64,000 nucleotides of DNA, from the NCBI RefSeq assembly GCF_012395185.1, contig NZ_JAAZTU010000016.1:1-64000 (forward strand). Reading direction: 5' to 3'. Position numbers and translations under genes: made by a program. Of the stretch, positions 25,992-35,246 are shown piece after piece (position 1 is the first letter of the stretch; each line of letters begins with the position of its first letter). The stretch is from Vibrio aestuarianus. Lineage in GTDB: Bacteria; Pseudomonadota; Gammaproteobacteria; Enterobacterales; Vibrionaceae. The notes under the pieces were generated by a model, which did no database searches, was not told where the DNA came from, and saw only the letters and a list, made by a program, of their open reading frames with translations.

Positions 25992-26695
25992 TTTAACACC
26001 TTTTTACAGAGATTGACTTTGCCATCATACCCTCTTGGGTTGTAGATAATAGCGGCGCAAGCAAATTTCAATAGTCCGCTTGATTGTAGATAACGGTACA
26101 TCTCCCCTTGGCTTTTGGGATGGGTTAGTGCTCTTGCAATATGTTCAATGATTATGGATCTTCGTTGAGGCGTGAATTGCTGCCAGTTTTCGAGTCCCAC
26201 TTGTGCAATCTTGCTATTGACGGTTGGGATAAATGGTCCATATTGATTAGCATTGTCAAAATACAAGTTAATATTTCCCCCTTGCAATTGCGTTTCTACA
26301 GACAACAAGTCGGCCCAGGTATCAGGCCAGTTTTGTCTTAGCGATGCACTTTTCAAGTAGGCTTTTTTCGCTTGTTGCAGAATGCCTATTTGGTCTTCTG
26401 TTGTGCTCAAATAGGCTTCCCATTCTAATGTTTTACCTAACAAATTGTAATAATGAGGGTGACTCGAATGGTAGTCGATAGCCTCTAATATAGTTTGTTT
26501 GGTTTCATTAATCATATTAGGTGTGACATCTTGAGGGTGTTTTACCCAACGTTCGATATTTTTTTCTGTCGCAACAGCGTAGATAGAAGCTGAACCGAAA
26601 CAGAAGGCCAGATATAGAGTAACTAATGCACAAAGCCCAACACTCCATTGAAGTATTGGGGCTGTGATTATATTTTTATTTACGAAGGCTACCAT
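25988..26695 (-). CDS. vpsP: VpsP-like membrane-anchored helical-repeat protein
   Basis: This 235-residue protein has one N-terminal transmembrane helix (about residues 14-40) and a periplasmic part. The periplasmic part has TPR-like helices (HPHYYNLLGKTLEWEA, AKKAYLKSASLRQNWPDTWADLLS) around residues 78-130. Such domains bind partner proteins, so it may assist the VpsO-VpsN-VpsM export machine. Position and partners match V. cholerae VpsP. Its ATG overlaps the vpsO stop by one base (TAATG) and its stop overlaps vpsQ. No enzyme motif is visible. Confidence 0.7.
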   Translation of the reverse strand: MVAFVNKNIITAPILQWSVGLCALVTLYLAFCFGSASIYAVATEKNIERWVKHPQDVTPNMINETKQTILEAIDYHSSHPHYYNLLGKTLEWEAYLSTTEDQIGILQQAKKAYLKSASLRQNWPDTWADLLSVETQLQGGNINLYFDNANQYGPFIPTVNSKIAQVGLENWQQFTPQRRSIIIEHIARALTHPKSQGEMYRYLQSSGLLKFACAAIIYNPRGYDGKVNLCKKVLK

Positions 26696-28896
26696 TATGG
26701 TTTTTCAGCACCGTAATACGAGTGGTACTGCTGATATCCGCTATAATGAGACGCTTTTTTGATGTTTAATTTATTTAAGACCACGCCATCAATTCTCGCG
26801 CCTTGCTGAGTCAGTCGTCCAACCACATCACGAACTATTTTCGTGCGAGTCTGTGCTGCATTGATAACTAGGATCGTTGAATCAACATATTGAGATAACA
26901 TGAATGCATCACTTACAGCAAGACATGGGGGAGTATCGATAACTATTCGAGTGTAGCTTGTCTTTAATTCTTCCAGCAAGGATACAAATCGCGATGATGA
27001 GATTAATTCCAACGGATTGTCCGTCAGTACACCTGCGGTCAGGATGTCTAATCCTGATTCTTCATCAGTATGAATACAGTCATCCAAGGTATGAGTACCT
27101 GTCAGCAGGTTGGTTATTCCTGGCTGGGAACCTGAAACTCCGAAGCGATGGGCTACCGATGGCTTGCGTAAGTCACAATCAATAAGCAGTGTTTTTTCCA
27201 TTTGTGATAATGAAAAAGCAAGGTTAATGCTTGAGGTTGTCTTCCCTTCTTCAGGCAGCGATGACGTGACCATTACGACATGGTGATCTTTGTTGGTGTT
27301 AGCCAGTAAATAACCAGTTCGAATGGTCCTAATCGCTTCCGTTAACTCTCTGTGGTTACTATCAAAGTAGGCCCTTGGCTTTAATTGGCCGCGAGTCTTT
27401 ATCGCTGGAACAATACCCAATAAACTGAGCGATAATAGTTTCTCAACCTGTTTAATATCGACAAATGTATCGTTAACCGCATCAGCAATGAAGGCCACCA
27501 CGCAAGCAAAACCAAAAGAAGCAATGAAAGCCAAGATTACGATTAACTTTCTATTTGGCTTGCTAGGAGCAAGTGGTGGATTAGCAAAGTCAGTAAATCT
27601 GGCAATCGTTGCATTAAAATCGCTTGATGCACTGGTCTCTTTTTGGCGACTTAAGAATAAGTCAAATAGCTCGCGGTTGGTTTGAACCTCACGTTTTAAT
27701 TCTGAATATTTGGCATTTTTTACGGTTAGAGTTTGAAAATCTAATTTTCTTTTCTCCAATTCCTTATGTAAAGAACGCTCAGCTTGCTTGGCTGCTTGCA
27801 ATTCGTTGCTAATACCATTCAACAGCTGTTTAAGTTCTGAATTTAAGTTACGTTTGACCGAGTTTAGTTCGGCTTGAGCCGATTTTAATTTCGGGTGTTT
27901 TGGGCCGTAACGCTTTGACAGTTCAGACACTTTTCTTTCTGCTTGTACTTCAGCCAGTTTTACATCTCTGATCGTCGGGTGATTCGAGATTTCAGGAATC
28001 GAGGCGAGAGAAGATAAATCATCCTTGCGGCTATAAGTTTGTGCGACGAGGTAAAGTGTTTCTGCGGCCACGCGGCGATCGCGAGTTTTATTCAGTTGAG
28101 AGGTTAGTTCTTCAAGCTCTTGCGAAGCTAACCCCTCAACGCCTTGAATATCAACTAATCCTTCTGCTTTAAGAAAGTCTTGCAACTGAGCTTCAGACAC
28201 TCTGAGTTTTTCACGCAGTTCACCCATACGACTGTTCAGCCAACTATTTGCTTTTAATTCAACTTCAAGTTTAGCTTCAATGTGACTATCCATAAAAACT
28301 CGGCCAATTTCGTTAGCAATTTGAGCTGATAATTTAGGGTCTTTACTGGTATAAAAGATAGTAACAAGCTGAGTTTTTCGTATAGGGCTAATTTCGAGCC
28401 CTCGTTTAAATTTAGCTAAAACTAAGCGGCTGTTACGATAGTTTTGCTCTTCTTCTGAAGCTTCTACTGGCTCTTTTTTAAAAGCTTTAAGAGCCGGAAA
28501 CCATTCAAAAATACTCGCCAAACTAAGGGTTGGTTTTTTTTGTGCGGAAGGATCAAATTCCGGATGCTGGGAAAGATTTAGTCGGTTGATAACTTCTTCT
28601 GCAATTCGGTCAGATTTTAGAATTTCAATTTGAGTTAAGTAATACTCTTGGCTCTTGGTATCTAAGCCATAGACATCTTCTATTGATACGGCTTTCGCCT
28701 GCTTAGATTCAATGAGCAATGACGCTCTAGCTGTATACTGTGAAGGGATCGACAATACTATGAGTACTGCGATCGCGGTCACCATGATAGAGAAAAGCAA
28801 AATACGCCATTTATAGTTGAGCAGAATATTAAAGTACTGACGAATATCAATGACCTCATCTGAGTTCAATTGACGATTATTTATAGAGTTTTCCAT
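26695..28896 (-). CDS. vpsO: Polysaccharide co-polymerase/BY-kinase (Wzc-like)
   Basis: This 733-residue inner-membrane protein sets chain length and drives export. It has an N-terminal Wzz domain with a first transmembrane helix (about 30-50), a long periplasmic coiled coil (about 200-400), and a second helix after PPLAPSKPNRK (about 440-470). The cytoplasmic BY-kinase domain has Walker A PEEGKTTS (about 548), Walker A' LIDCDLRKP (about 571) and Walker B IVIDTPP (about 651). A C-terminal cluster of five tyrosines (SHYSGYQQYHSYY) is the autophosphorylation site. Its likely phosphatase is VpsU, 21 kb away at the start of vps-I. It follows vpsN by 13 bases. Confidence 0.93.
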   Translation of the reverse strand: MENSINNRQLNSDEVIDIRQYFNILLNYKWRILLFSIMVTAIAVLIVLSIPSQYTARASLLIESKQAKAVSIEDVYGLDTKSQEYYLTQIEILKSDRIAEEVINRLNLSQHPEFDPSAQKKPTLSLASIFEWFPALKAFKKEPVEASEEEQNYRNSRLVLAKFKRGLEISPIRKTQLVTIFYTSKDPKLSAQIANEIGRVFMDSHIEAKLEVELKANSWLNSRMGELREKLRVSEAQLQDFLKAEGLVDIQGVEGLASQELEELTSQLNKTRDRRVAAETLYLVAQTYSRKDDLSSLASIPEISNHPTIRDVKLAEVQAERKVSELSKRYGPKHPKLKSAQAELNSVKRNLNSELKQLLNGISNELQAAKQAERSLHKELEKRKLDFQTLTVKNAKYSELKREVQTNRELFDLFLSRQKETSASSDFNATIARFTDFANPPLAPSKPNRKLIVILAFIASFGFACVVAFIADAVNDTFVDIKQVEKLLSLSLLGIVPAIKTRGQLKPRAYFDSNHRELTEAIRTIRTGYLLANTNKDHHVVMVTSSLPEEGKTTSSINLAFSLSQMEKTLLIDCDLRKPSVAHRFGVSGSQPGITNLLTGTHTLDDCIHTDEESGLDILTAGVLTDNPLELISSSRFVSLLEELKTSYTRIVIDTPPCLAVSDAFMLSQYVDSTILVINAAQTRTKIVRDVVGRLTQQGARIDGVVLNKLNIKKASHYSGYQQYHSYYGAEKP

Positions 28897-28909
28897 ACAA
28901 CTACATTAC

Positions 28910-29428
28910 CTAAAAAAAGCTTTCTTCAATGGTGAGAATGTCACCTGGCTGAATTTTATGAAGCAAAGTTACCTTGACCGGCTTGGCACTAGGGTCATCA
29001 CTTGACGATACATATATATTGGTCTTTGAGGCTCGCTCGGTAAAACCGCCAGCAATTGTAATGGCTTTATTCACGGTGAGACCAGGGTGGTATGGATAGC
29101 TCCCGGACTTATCAACTTCACCATTGATAAAATAGGGGCGATACTCGATCACACTGACAAATACATTCGGGTTAACGAGATAATCTTCAAGTAAACCATC
29201 GTGTATAGCGGTTTTCACCTCTTCAATGGTTTTTCCTTTCAGCTTAATTCTGCCCAAAAAAGGATAGTCTATGTTACCACTGTCACTGACACGGGTTTCC
29301 ATAGACAGCTCTGGCTCGTCATAAACCTGGATCTTAATCTGGTCGCCGACACCGAGTTTGTATAGGTTCTCATTGGCCAATGTTGACAAAGAGAAACAGC
29401 TTAAAATAATGGCTAAGAAGTACTTCAT
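28910..29428 (-). CDS. vpsN: Short OPX/Wza-like polysaccharide export protein
   Basis: This 172-residue exported protein has a signal peptide (cleavage near TLA), a PES domain (YKLGVGDQIKIQVYDEPELS to DYLVNPNVFVSV, about residues 23-95) and one SLBB domain (about 100-165). It is less than half the length of E. coli Wza and lacks the C-terminal helix that crosses the outer membrane. There is no convincing lipobox: the only nearby cysteine is at residue 11 (IILSC) with leucine at -2. It should bridge VpsO in the inner membrane to a separate outer-membrane pore, most likely VpsM. It lies six bases after vpsM. Confidence 0.9.
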   Translation of the reverse strand: MKYFLAIILSCFSLSTLANENLYKLGVGDQIKIQVYDEPELSMETRVSDSGNIDYPFLGRIKLKGKTIEEVKTAIHDGLLEDYLVNPNVFVSVIEYRPYFINGEVDKSGSYPYHPGLTVNKAITIAGGFTERASKTNIYVSSSDDPSAKPVKVTLLHKIQPGDILTIEESFF

Positions 29429-29434
29429 TATAAG

Positions 29435-30622
29435 TTACATCACACCTTCAATAGCAAAGTAGTAAATATTTTGATCATAGCTAAATTGGTTGATGTTTGA
29501 ATCTTTTGATTCAAGACCATAACCAAGCTTGAACGTTAACCAACGACGAAAATCATAATTAAAGGATAACGTTACATTGGTTGTATCATCTTTACGTGAT
29601 GAGCCTGTGTAATCTTCGCTGAGTAATGAGACGTCAGCTTTAGTTGAGATGATCTTACTCCAATTGTGTGACCAATTAATATCGTAGATTTTTGTATCAA
29701 TAGCATCACCCACACCGTCAGGGTCCGTTGAACGACGGTTTGTTTTAAGTTGTACAGCAGAATAAGATTTAACGAGATAAGTCAGATCGATATCCCATGA
29801 AAATGAATCAAAATCTTCTCTTTCTGCTGAATCAAAGTTTTTATGTTGTGCACCAATTTTTGCATTGCCTCGCAATTTACCCGTTGCATCCCAGGATGCA
29901 CCGACATAAGCAAAGTAATGTTTGCTATCTCTTTGGGTCGAATTAGGAGCAACAAGATCATAGTTTCTGTCGTTGGCAATAAATTGGATCAATAGCGATG
30001 TTTTAGGTAAGGCCTTGTAGTAAAAGGCGGTGTTGAAACGAAGTTCATCCCAGTCTTGATACTGTGTTCTATTCTTATTATTTTTGTAATCTAAATCACC
30101 CCAACCAATATTGGTTTCCACTCTGCCTTTTGCTTCTATACCACCATAACCGTAACCAAGGTTAAGGTTATTGCTGTTGTATTTGTTGTACAGCAGATCC
30201 AGGGTTTCATCGTTATCACCGCGGCTTTCATGAGTTAATGCTAATGAATAGTTTAGGTTTAATCGGTGCTTAGAATTAAGCTCCCAATCGCTAGATAAAT
30301 CAAAAAAGTGATCGGTGAAATCATCTTTACTTGAACTGAAAAAATCACCTCTTTGAAGCCTATAAGCGATGATATGCTTTTGTCCAACAGGTTCAAAAGC
30401 AACGGTCACACCAGGTTCCAATACTAAATAATGAGAACTTTCGAGGTCATTATCAGCTTTTGCTAGGTTGTCGTTATAGCCCGTTGATGCGTTCAAAAAA
30501 GGTATAATTGCAATCCCAGAATCTGTAACGATAGGATTGGGTTCTGGTTTTGCGTAAGCCATGGTAGCTGTTAAAAATGTCAGGCTAAAGAAAGCAGCCT
30601 TTTTAAAATTATAATTTTTCAT
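29435..30622 (-). CDS. vpsM: Outer-membrane beta-barrel protein of the export machine
   Basis: This 395-residue protein has a signal peptide (MKNYNFKKAAFFSL, cleavage near MAYA). Alternating polar and aromatic beta strands then run throughout and it ends in a strand (NQFSYDQNIYYFAIEGVM), as expected for a barrel of about sixteen to eighteen strands. A longer frame starting with TTG at 30667 runs into vpsL and is rejected: the ATG at 30622 gives a proper signal peptide 22 bases after vpsL. It is the likely outer-membrane pore for VPS, working with the short VpsN. No enzymatic motif is seen. Confidence 0.82.
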   Translation of the reverse strand: MKNYNFKKAAFFSLTFLTATMAYAKPEPNPIVTDSGIAIIPFLNASTGYNDNLAKADNDLESSHYLVLEPGVTVAFEPVGQKHIIAYRLQRGDFFSSSKDDFTDHFFDLSSDWELNSKHRLNLNYSLALTHESRGDNDETLDLLYNKYNSNNLNLGYGYGGIEAKGRVETNIGWGDLDYKNNKNRTQYQDWDELRFNTAFYYKALPKTSLLIQFIANDRNYDLVAPNSTQRDSKHYFAYVGASWDATGKLRGNAKIGAQHKNFDSAEREDFDSFSWDIDLTYLVKSYSAVQLKTNRRSTDPDGVGDAIDTKIYDINWSHNWSKIISTKADVSLLSEDYTGSSRKDDTTNVTLSFNYDFRRWLTFKLGYGLESKDSNINQFSYDQNIYYFAIEGVM

Positions 30623-30644
30623 GTGAATGCACTGAGTCCATTTT

Positions 30645-32039
30645 TTAGTAAGCGTTTTTGCCGACAAATCCTTTAAATACGGTTAGGAATACAATTTTGA
30701 TATCCAACCATAAAGACCAACGGTGTATATAGTCCAAATCGAATTGAACCCGTTTTTCCATTTTATCCACAGTATCTGTCTCTCCACGCCAGCCGTTGAT
30801 CTGAGCCCATCCGGTAATCCCAGGTTTGACTTTGTGTCGCAACATGTATCGATTGACTATGGTTCGATATTCTTCGTTGTGCGCAACTGCATGCGGACGA
30901 GGACCAACTATCGACATTCTTCCTTGAAGAACATTAATGAATTGTGGAAGTTCATCTAGCGAGGTTTTACGAATAAAAGCACCAAACGGTGTTACTCGGG
31001 GATCATTCTTGGTGGCTTGCGTGACTTTATTGCCATTATCCATCGCTCGCATACTTCTAAACTTCCATACTTTTATGGGTTTACCATCGAGCCCATAACG
31101 CAGTTGTTTAAAGATAATGGGACCAGGTGAGCTGAGTTTAACGCCAATGGCAACGGCAATAAGAACAGGGCTTATTAACGTCAAAATAATACTGCTGAGC
31201 ACCAGATCTTCAAACCGTTTTAGCCAGGTAACCAAACCATTAAAAGGCGTATCGAAAATACTAAAAGCATTAACTTCGCCGATGGTGTACCAGCGAGAAT
31301 GAAGTAAATTAAAGGTAAAGAAGTCTGGGACGATATAGGTATTAACGGTGCTATCTGAAAACGCTTCTAAAATGGTGCTGATTCTCTGCTGAGCTTGCAT
31401 TGGCAAAGCAATATATACATTTTTTACTTTGCCATCTTTCGCCAATGCTAATGCATCATTAACTTTGCCTAAAACAGGAATATCTCCATCTAAACGGGCT
31501 GTTTCTCTATCATCATAAAATCCGGTCATCTTTATCCCTAATTCAGGATTCTTAATTAGATTTTTTGATAATTCTAAACCTTGGGGTGTCATGCCTATGA
31601 TGACGGCTTTGGTGGTATGGAACCCTTGTTTGTGTAAATAGTAAATGACGGCGAATGCTAACGAACGCCACACAATCAGCAATATGAATGATCCGACAAA
31701 CCAAAATCCTAAAATTAAACGAGAAAACTCATTACCAGTTTTAGTGAAGTAGCCAACTAATGTCAGACAACCAACCGTAGCCGCCCAACAAAAAGAGGTG
31801 TGTAAGGCTAAATCTCGAAGTTTAGCTGTGCGCCATCCACTATAAATACCTAAGCTTTCAGCAATAAAGGAATAAAAAAGTACTCCTAAAAGACTCACTG
31901 AGACGTATGACATAGTGACAATATGTGAGTGAAACTTTAGCGTAATATACATGGTGATCAGTATTACTAGGCAATCTATCAAACGATAGAAAAATTTACC
32001 TTGATAGTTAGTAATACGGATCCTTCCTTTTTCACCCAT
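30645..32039 (-). CDS. vpsL: Undecaprenyl-phosphate sugar phosphotransferase (initiating enzyme)
   Basis: This 464-residue PHPT-family enzyme (WcaJ/WbaP type) loads the first sugar-1-phosphate onto undecaprenyl phosphate. Four N-terminal transmembrane helices are followed by a CoA-binding-like domain (VIIGMTPQG, about residue 148), a further membrane helix and the catalytic bacterial sugar transferase domain (KFRSMR, DELPQFINVLQGRMSIVGPRP, KPGITGWAQINGWRGE). The sugar is probably glucose-1-P, but galactose is possible. I chose the ATG at 32039, preceded by AGGAG at 8 bases. A TTG at 32060 is weaker. It is the first gene of the leftward vps-II operon. Confidence 0.92.
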   Translation of the reverse strand: MGEKGRIRITNYQGKFFYRLIDCLVILITMYITLKFHSHIVTMSYVSVSLLGVLFYSFIAESLGIYSGWRTAKLRDLALHTSFCWAATVGCLTLVGYFTKTGNEFSRLILGFWFVGSFILLIVWRSLAFAVIYYLHKQGFHTTKAVIIGMTPQGLELSKNLIKNPELGIKMTGFYDDRETARLDGDIPVLGKVNDALALAKDGKVKNVYIALPMQAQQRISTILEAFSDSTVNTYIVPDFFTFNLLHSRWYTIGEVNAFSIFDTPFNGLVTWLKRFEDLVLSSIILTLISPVLIAVAIGVKLSSPGPIIFKQLRYGLDGKPIKVWKFRSMRAMDNGNKVTQATKNDPRVTPFGAFIRKTSLDELPQFINVLQGRMSIVGPRPHAVAHNEEYRTIVNRYMLRHKVKPGITGWAQINGWRGETDTVDKMEKRVQFDLDYIHRWSLWLDIKIVFLTVFKGFVGKNAY

Positions 32040-32452
32040 AACAGGAGCTCCTACAAGCAACTTAATTAAAGCCAGAAATAATAATTATGTTAAGTGGAGC
32101 ATTCTCATATTAAGCGTGTATGACTTCAACCGGTCCTAGTGCTTCAAAAATAAGACACTATGCATATTATTTGGTTTTTCGTTCTGTAAAAGGTGAGGTG
32201 ATGATTTAAATAACAAAAAACTAGTACTTAAGTTTATTTTTTATTGATTTTGTTATTATTAATAATGATGGAGGAGGATTACTTTATACCTAGTTTGAAG
32301 TTTATGTAATATTAGTGCTTTCTAATTTCGCATTGCTTAATAAAGCGTAATTTTTAATCAATTTGAAGTTTTATAAAGAAAAGGAGTACGTTATTTGCTG
32401 AATGTAATTACTTTCAAAGAAGGAAAAGGCTTTAAACCTTTTCCTAGATCAA
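32040..32452 (-). promoter_or_regulatory. Non-coding region upstream of vpsL
   Basis: About 410 AT-rich bases lie between the vpsL start and the yitT-like gene, with no gene visible on either strand. They should contain the vps-II promoter and regulator sites. I could not assign a -35/-10 pair, and there is no ops element here. AGGAGCTCCT, a 10-bp palindrome containing the vpsL ribosome site, lies at about 32043-32052. A hairpin at 32421-32445 closes the upstream gene. Confidence 0.4.
32421..32445 (-). terminator. Terminator after the yitT-like gene
   Basis: AGGAAAAGG (32421-32429) pairs with CCTTTTCCT (32437-32445) around a 7-base loop. On the minus strand TCTTTG follows. It lies just after the stop codon at 32453. 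Confidence 0.6.
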
Positions 32453-33052
32453 TTACCCGTAAGTAACGCTATAACGTGTTGGTTTATGATTCATCGCTAA
32501 TACTAGGTTCAGTGCAACCGCTCCCAATACAGAGATAGCAATAGTAGTCGGTGAGACGAAAAAGAAAGAGGCAAACAAGATAGCGCAGTCAATAGTCAAC
32601 TGGCTCTTACCAACTGAGATACCGAATTTATCTTGGATAAATAAGCAAAGAACATTGAAGCCGCCAAGGCTCGAACGGTGGCGAAATAAAATAAGCATGC
32701 CTAATCCCATTAATAGTCCGCCCGCTATTGCGCAATAGATGTCATTGACACTATCAAGAGAAATGACCAGATACAGATGGTCGGCAAAAATAGAAACTAA
32801 CGCACCGGAAACCGCGCTATTTATTGCAAAGCGTTTGCCAAAGCGTTGCCATGCGAGAAGATAAAACGGACTGTTGGCGATGAAATACAAGATTCCAAAA
32901 GAAGCTGGGACAAACTGGCTTAATAACAGTGCTAAGCCAGTAGTGCCGCCTGTCAGTAAATGAGCCGACTGCAAAAAGAAGATACCTTGTGCGACTAGAA
33001 ATGTACCCGTTAAAATGGCAATCCAATCTTCTTTGCGTGTGTGTTTTTCCAT
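32453..33052 (-). CDS. YitT-family membrane protein
   Basis: This protein of about 199 residues has five hydrophobic helices and the family's first block (QGIFFLQSAHLLTGGTTGLALLL, about residues 22-44). A second block follows (GLGMLILFRHRSSLGGFNVLCLF). YitT-type proteins are multipass inner-membrane proteins of unknown function; the C-terminal DUF2179 domain of Bacillus members is absent here. The start is uncertain: I used the ATG at 33052 (MEKHTRKEDW), while an ATG at 33088 would add 12 residues; neither has a clear ribosome site. It sits between vpsL and glyA, as I recall for V. cholerae. Confidence 0.78.
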   Translation of the reverse strand: MEKHTRKEDWIAILTGTFLVAQGIFFLQSAHLLTGGTTGLALLLSQFVPASFGILYFIANSPFYLLAWQRFGKRFAINSAVSGALVSIFADHLYLVISLDSVNDIYCAIAGGLLMGLGMLILFRHRSSLGGFNVLCLFIQDKFGISVGKSQLTIDCAILFASFFFVSPTTIAISVLGAVALNLVLAMNHKPTRYSVTYG

Positions 33053-33324
33053 CAAAAATAAATTTAAATAGTCCAAAGTGGCATGCATAGTAAAGAAAAG
33101 TCGATCTTTTCGGTAGCTAGAGAGCAAAAATTGAGGTAAACCTATGTAATTGCCGTTTTACAGGGTGTAAAGCCAAAAGTTGACGTTTACTGGTTATCAT
33201 GAAAAATCGAGCACGTAACATGAGAAACCTCGTTAGTCATTATGAGAAAACTGCATAATAATTTCTGCAATTTGTTCTTTATGACCCAGATCAAATTATG
33301 TAGAATGTGCGCCATATTACGGTG

Positions 33325-33340
33325 ACGAAAACGTTTGCTT
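33325..33340 (+). promoter_or_regulatory. PurR-type operator upstream of glyA
   Basis: ACGAAAACGTTTGCTT fits the PurR consensus ACGCAAACGTTTNCGT at all but two specified positions and keeps the central ACGTTT. It lies 58 bases before the glyA ATG, close after a candidate -10 (TAGAAT, 33301-33306). E. coli glyA is PurR-regulated. The rest of 33053-33324 shows no gene. Confidence 0.6.
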
Positions 33341-33397
33341 TTGGTCGTTGTGTGGTTTTTTTGAAACATTCAGTCAAATCTGAGTCAGGAGATACAG

Positions 33398-34648
33398 ATG
33401 CTTAAGCGTGATATGAACATCGCAGATTACGATGCGGACTTGTTCGCAGCTATTCAAGAAGAAACTCTTCGTCAGGAAGAACACATCGAACTTATCGCTT
33501 CAGAAAACTACACAAGCCCACGTGTAATGGAAGCTCAAGGTTCTCAGCTAACCAATAAATATGCAGAAGGTTATCCTGGCAAGCGTTACTACGGTGGTTG
33601 CGAGTTCGTTGATAAAGTGGAAACGTTAGCGATCGAACGTGCATGTGAATTGTTCGGCGCTGAATACGCAAACGTACAGCCTCACTCTGGTTCTCAAGCG
33701 AATAACGCGGTTTATATGGCACTGCTTAATGCTGGTGATACTGTTTTGGGTATGAGCTTGGCTCACGGTGGTCACTTAACTCACGGTTCTCCGGTAAACT
33801 TCTCTGGTAAGCTTTACAACATTATTCCTTACGGTATCGATGAGAATGGCCAGATCGATTATGAAGAAATGGAAGCATTAGCGGTTGAGCATAAGCCAAA
33901 AATGATCATCGGTGGTTTTTCTGCTTACTCACAAATTTGTGATTGGAAACGCATGCGCGAAATCGCGGATAAAGTCGATGCTTACCTTTTTGTTGATATG
34001 GCGCACGTTGCAGGCCTAATTGCGGCGGGTGTTTATCCTAACCCAGTACCACACGCACATGTCGTAACGACAACCACTCATAAAACGCTTGCGGGTCCTC
34101 GCGGTGGTTTAATTCTTTCAAATGCGGGTGAAGATCTGTACAAGAAATTAAATTCAGCAGTATTTCCAGGTGGTCAAGGTGGCCCATTGATGCACGTTAT
34201 CGCTGGTAAAGCGGTTGCATTCAAAGAAGCGTTGGAACCTGAATTTAAAGAGTACCAAACACGTGTTGTGGCTAACGCAAAAGCGATGGTAGCGGAGTTT
34301 CTTGCTCGTGGTTACAACATTGTATCAGGTTCAACGGAAAACCATCTTTTCCTTGTTGATTTGATTGATAAAGATATCACAGGTAAAGATGCAGATGCTG
34401 CGTTAGGTGCTGCCAACATTACAGTCAACAAAAACTCAGTGCCAAATGATCCTCGTAGCCCATTCGTAACATCGGGTATCCGTGTTGGTTCTCCTTCAAT
34501 TACTCGTCGTGGTTTCACCGAAGCGGATGCAAAAGCGTTAGCTGGTTGGATGTGTGACATCCTTGATAACATGGGCGATGAGTCTGTTATTGAAGCGACT
34601 AAAGCGAAAGTACTTGAGATTTGTAAGCGTCTGCCTGTTTACGCGTAA
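33398..34648 (+). CDS. glyA: Serine hydroxymethyltransferase
   Basis: This 416-residue PLP enzyme converts serine and tetrahydrofolate to glycine and methylene-THF, the main source of one-carbon units. The PLP-binding lysine is in [14 protein letters not shown] (about residue 229). The N-terminal [12 protein letters not shown] and [13 protein letters not shown] blocks are complete, and length equals E. coli GlyA. The ribosome site CAGGAGATACAG precedes the ATG. It is a single gene with its own promoter, a PurR-like operator and a terminator. It flanks the vps locus in V. cholerae too, as I recall. Confidence 0.98.
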   Translation: MLKRDMNIADYDADLFAAIQEETLRQEEHIELIASENYTSPRVMEAQGSQLTNKYAEGYPGKRYYGGCEFVDKVETLAIERACELFGAEYANVQPHSGSQANNAVYMALLNAGDTVLGMSLAHGGHLTHGSPVNFSGKLYNIIPYGIDENGQIDYEEMEALAVEHKPKMIIGGFSAYSQICDWKRMREIADKVDAYLFVDMAHVAGLIAAGVYPNPVPHAHVVTTTTHKTLAGPRGGLILSNAGEDLYKKLNSAVFPGGQGGPLMHVIAGKAVAFKEALEPEFKEYQTRVVANAKAMVAEFLARGYNIVSGSTENHLFLVDLIDKDITGKDADAALGAANITVNKNSVPNDPRSPFVTSGIRVGSPSITRRGFTEADAKALAGWMCDILDNMGDESVIEATKAKVLEICKRLPVYA

Positions 34649-34668
34649 ATTTGTTTAGTACTAAAAGC

Positions 34669-34696
34669 AAAAGCTCCCAAATGATGGGAGCTTTTT
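34669..34696 (+). terminator. glyA terminator
   Basis: AAAAGCTCCCA (34669-34679) pairs with TGGGAGCTTTT around a 5-base loop and ends in five T residues (34692-34696). Confidence 0.92.
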
Positions 34697-34759
34697 AGTT
34701 AAGGGATAAAAAGATCAACTGGCGTCGAGATCCCTTATCGTGATTATTCTTTTATATCG

Positions 34760-35086
34760 CTACTTAGCAATGCTCAATAGTGTTCCTGACTTACATTGAA
34801 ATGAGTAATACTTAGTGCTTTCATTGAATTTGCCAAGACCTTCACCATCACAATATTCAATGTTGATATTACGCATGGTATCCAGTGTTTTTTCACTATT
34901 AAGCGCAAATTTAGAACCATCGGCACAAACGATACGTACGCGACCATCATCACTCACCGAATAGATACTAACTTCAGTATTACAAAGCTCAAAAGATGCT
35001 TCACGATAGTTATCCTGTTGTGTATTGGATGCACAACCGGCAGTTAATGCGGCAGCAATAAGCGCCAATGTACTGATCGTTTTCAT
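34760..35086 (-). CDS. Small lipoprotein of unknown function
   Basis: This 108-residue protein has a lipoprotein signal peptide (MKTISTLALIAAALTAGC, lipobox LTAGC at about residue 18). The mature part has four further cysteines (in ELCNT, IVCAD, EYCDG and FQCKS), which may pair as disulfides in the periplasm. The ATG at 35086 is preceded by AAGGATAATC. An upstream extension of the frame to 35158 would destroy the signal peptide and is rejected. I do not recognise a family. It faces glyA convergently and stands alone. Confidence 0.8.
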   Translation of the reverse strand: MKTISTLALIAAALTAGCASNTQQDNYREASFELCNTEVSIYSVSDDGRVRIVCADGSKFALNSEKTLDTMRNINIEYCDGEGLGKFNESTKYYSFQCKSGTLLSIAK

Positions 35087-35186
35087 TTGGATTATCCTTA
35101 GCTTTGTTATTGTACTTATATAATCCATAAGCCTATAGAACCTCAGCTCAATATTCAAGTTTCTGATATTTTCGTTAAGACAAACA

Positions 35187-35213
35187 AAAGCCGATATATA
35201 GGTATCGGCTTTA
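35187..35213 (-). terminator. Terminator of lipB-lipA
   Basis: AAAGCCGATA pairs with TATCGGCTTT (35188-35213) around a 6-base loop. On the minus strand TTTTGTTTG follows, typical of a terminator after lipA. Confidence 0.8.
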
Positions 35214-35246
35214 TCGGCTATCGATTTTACTTATCAAACAGAAGAT

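Noticed and set aside
33053-33397. Possible glycine riboswitch before glyA
   Set aside because: No tandem aptamer pattern was recognised. Only a PurR-like box and a weak promoter are visible.
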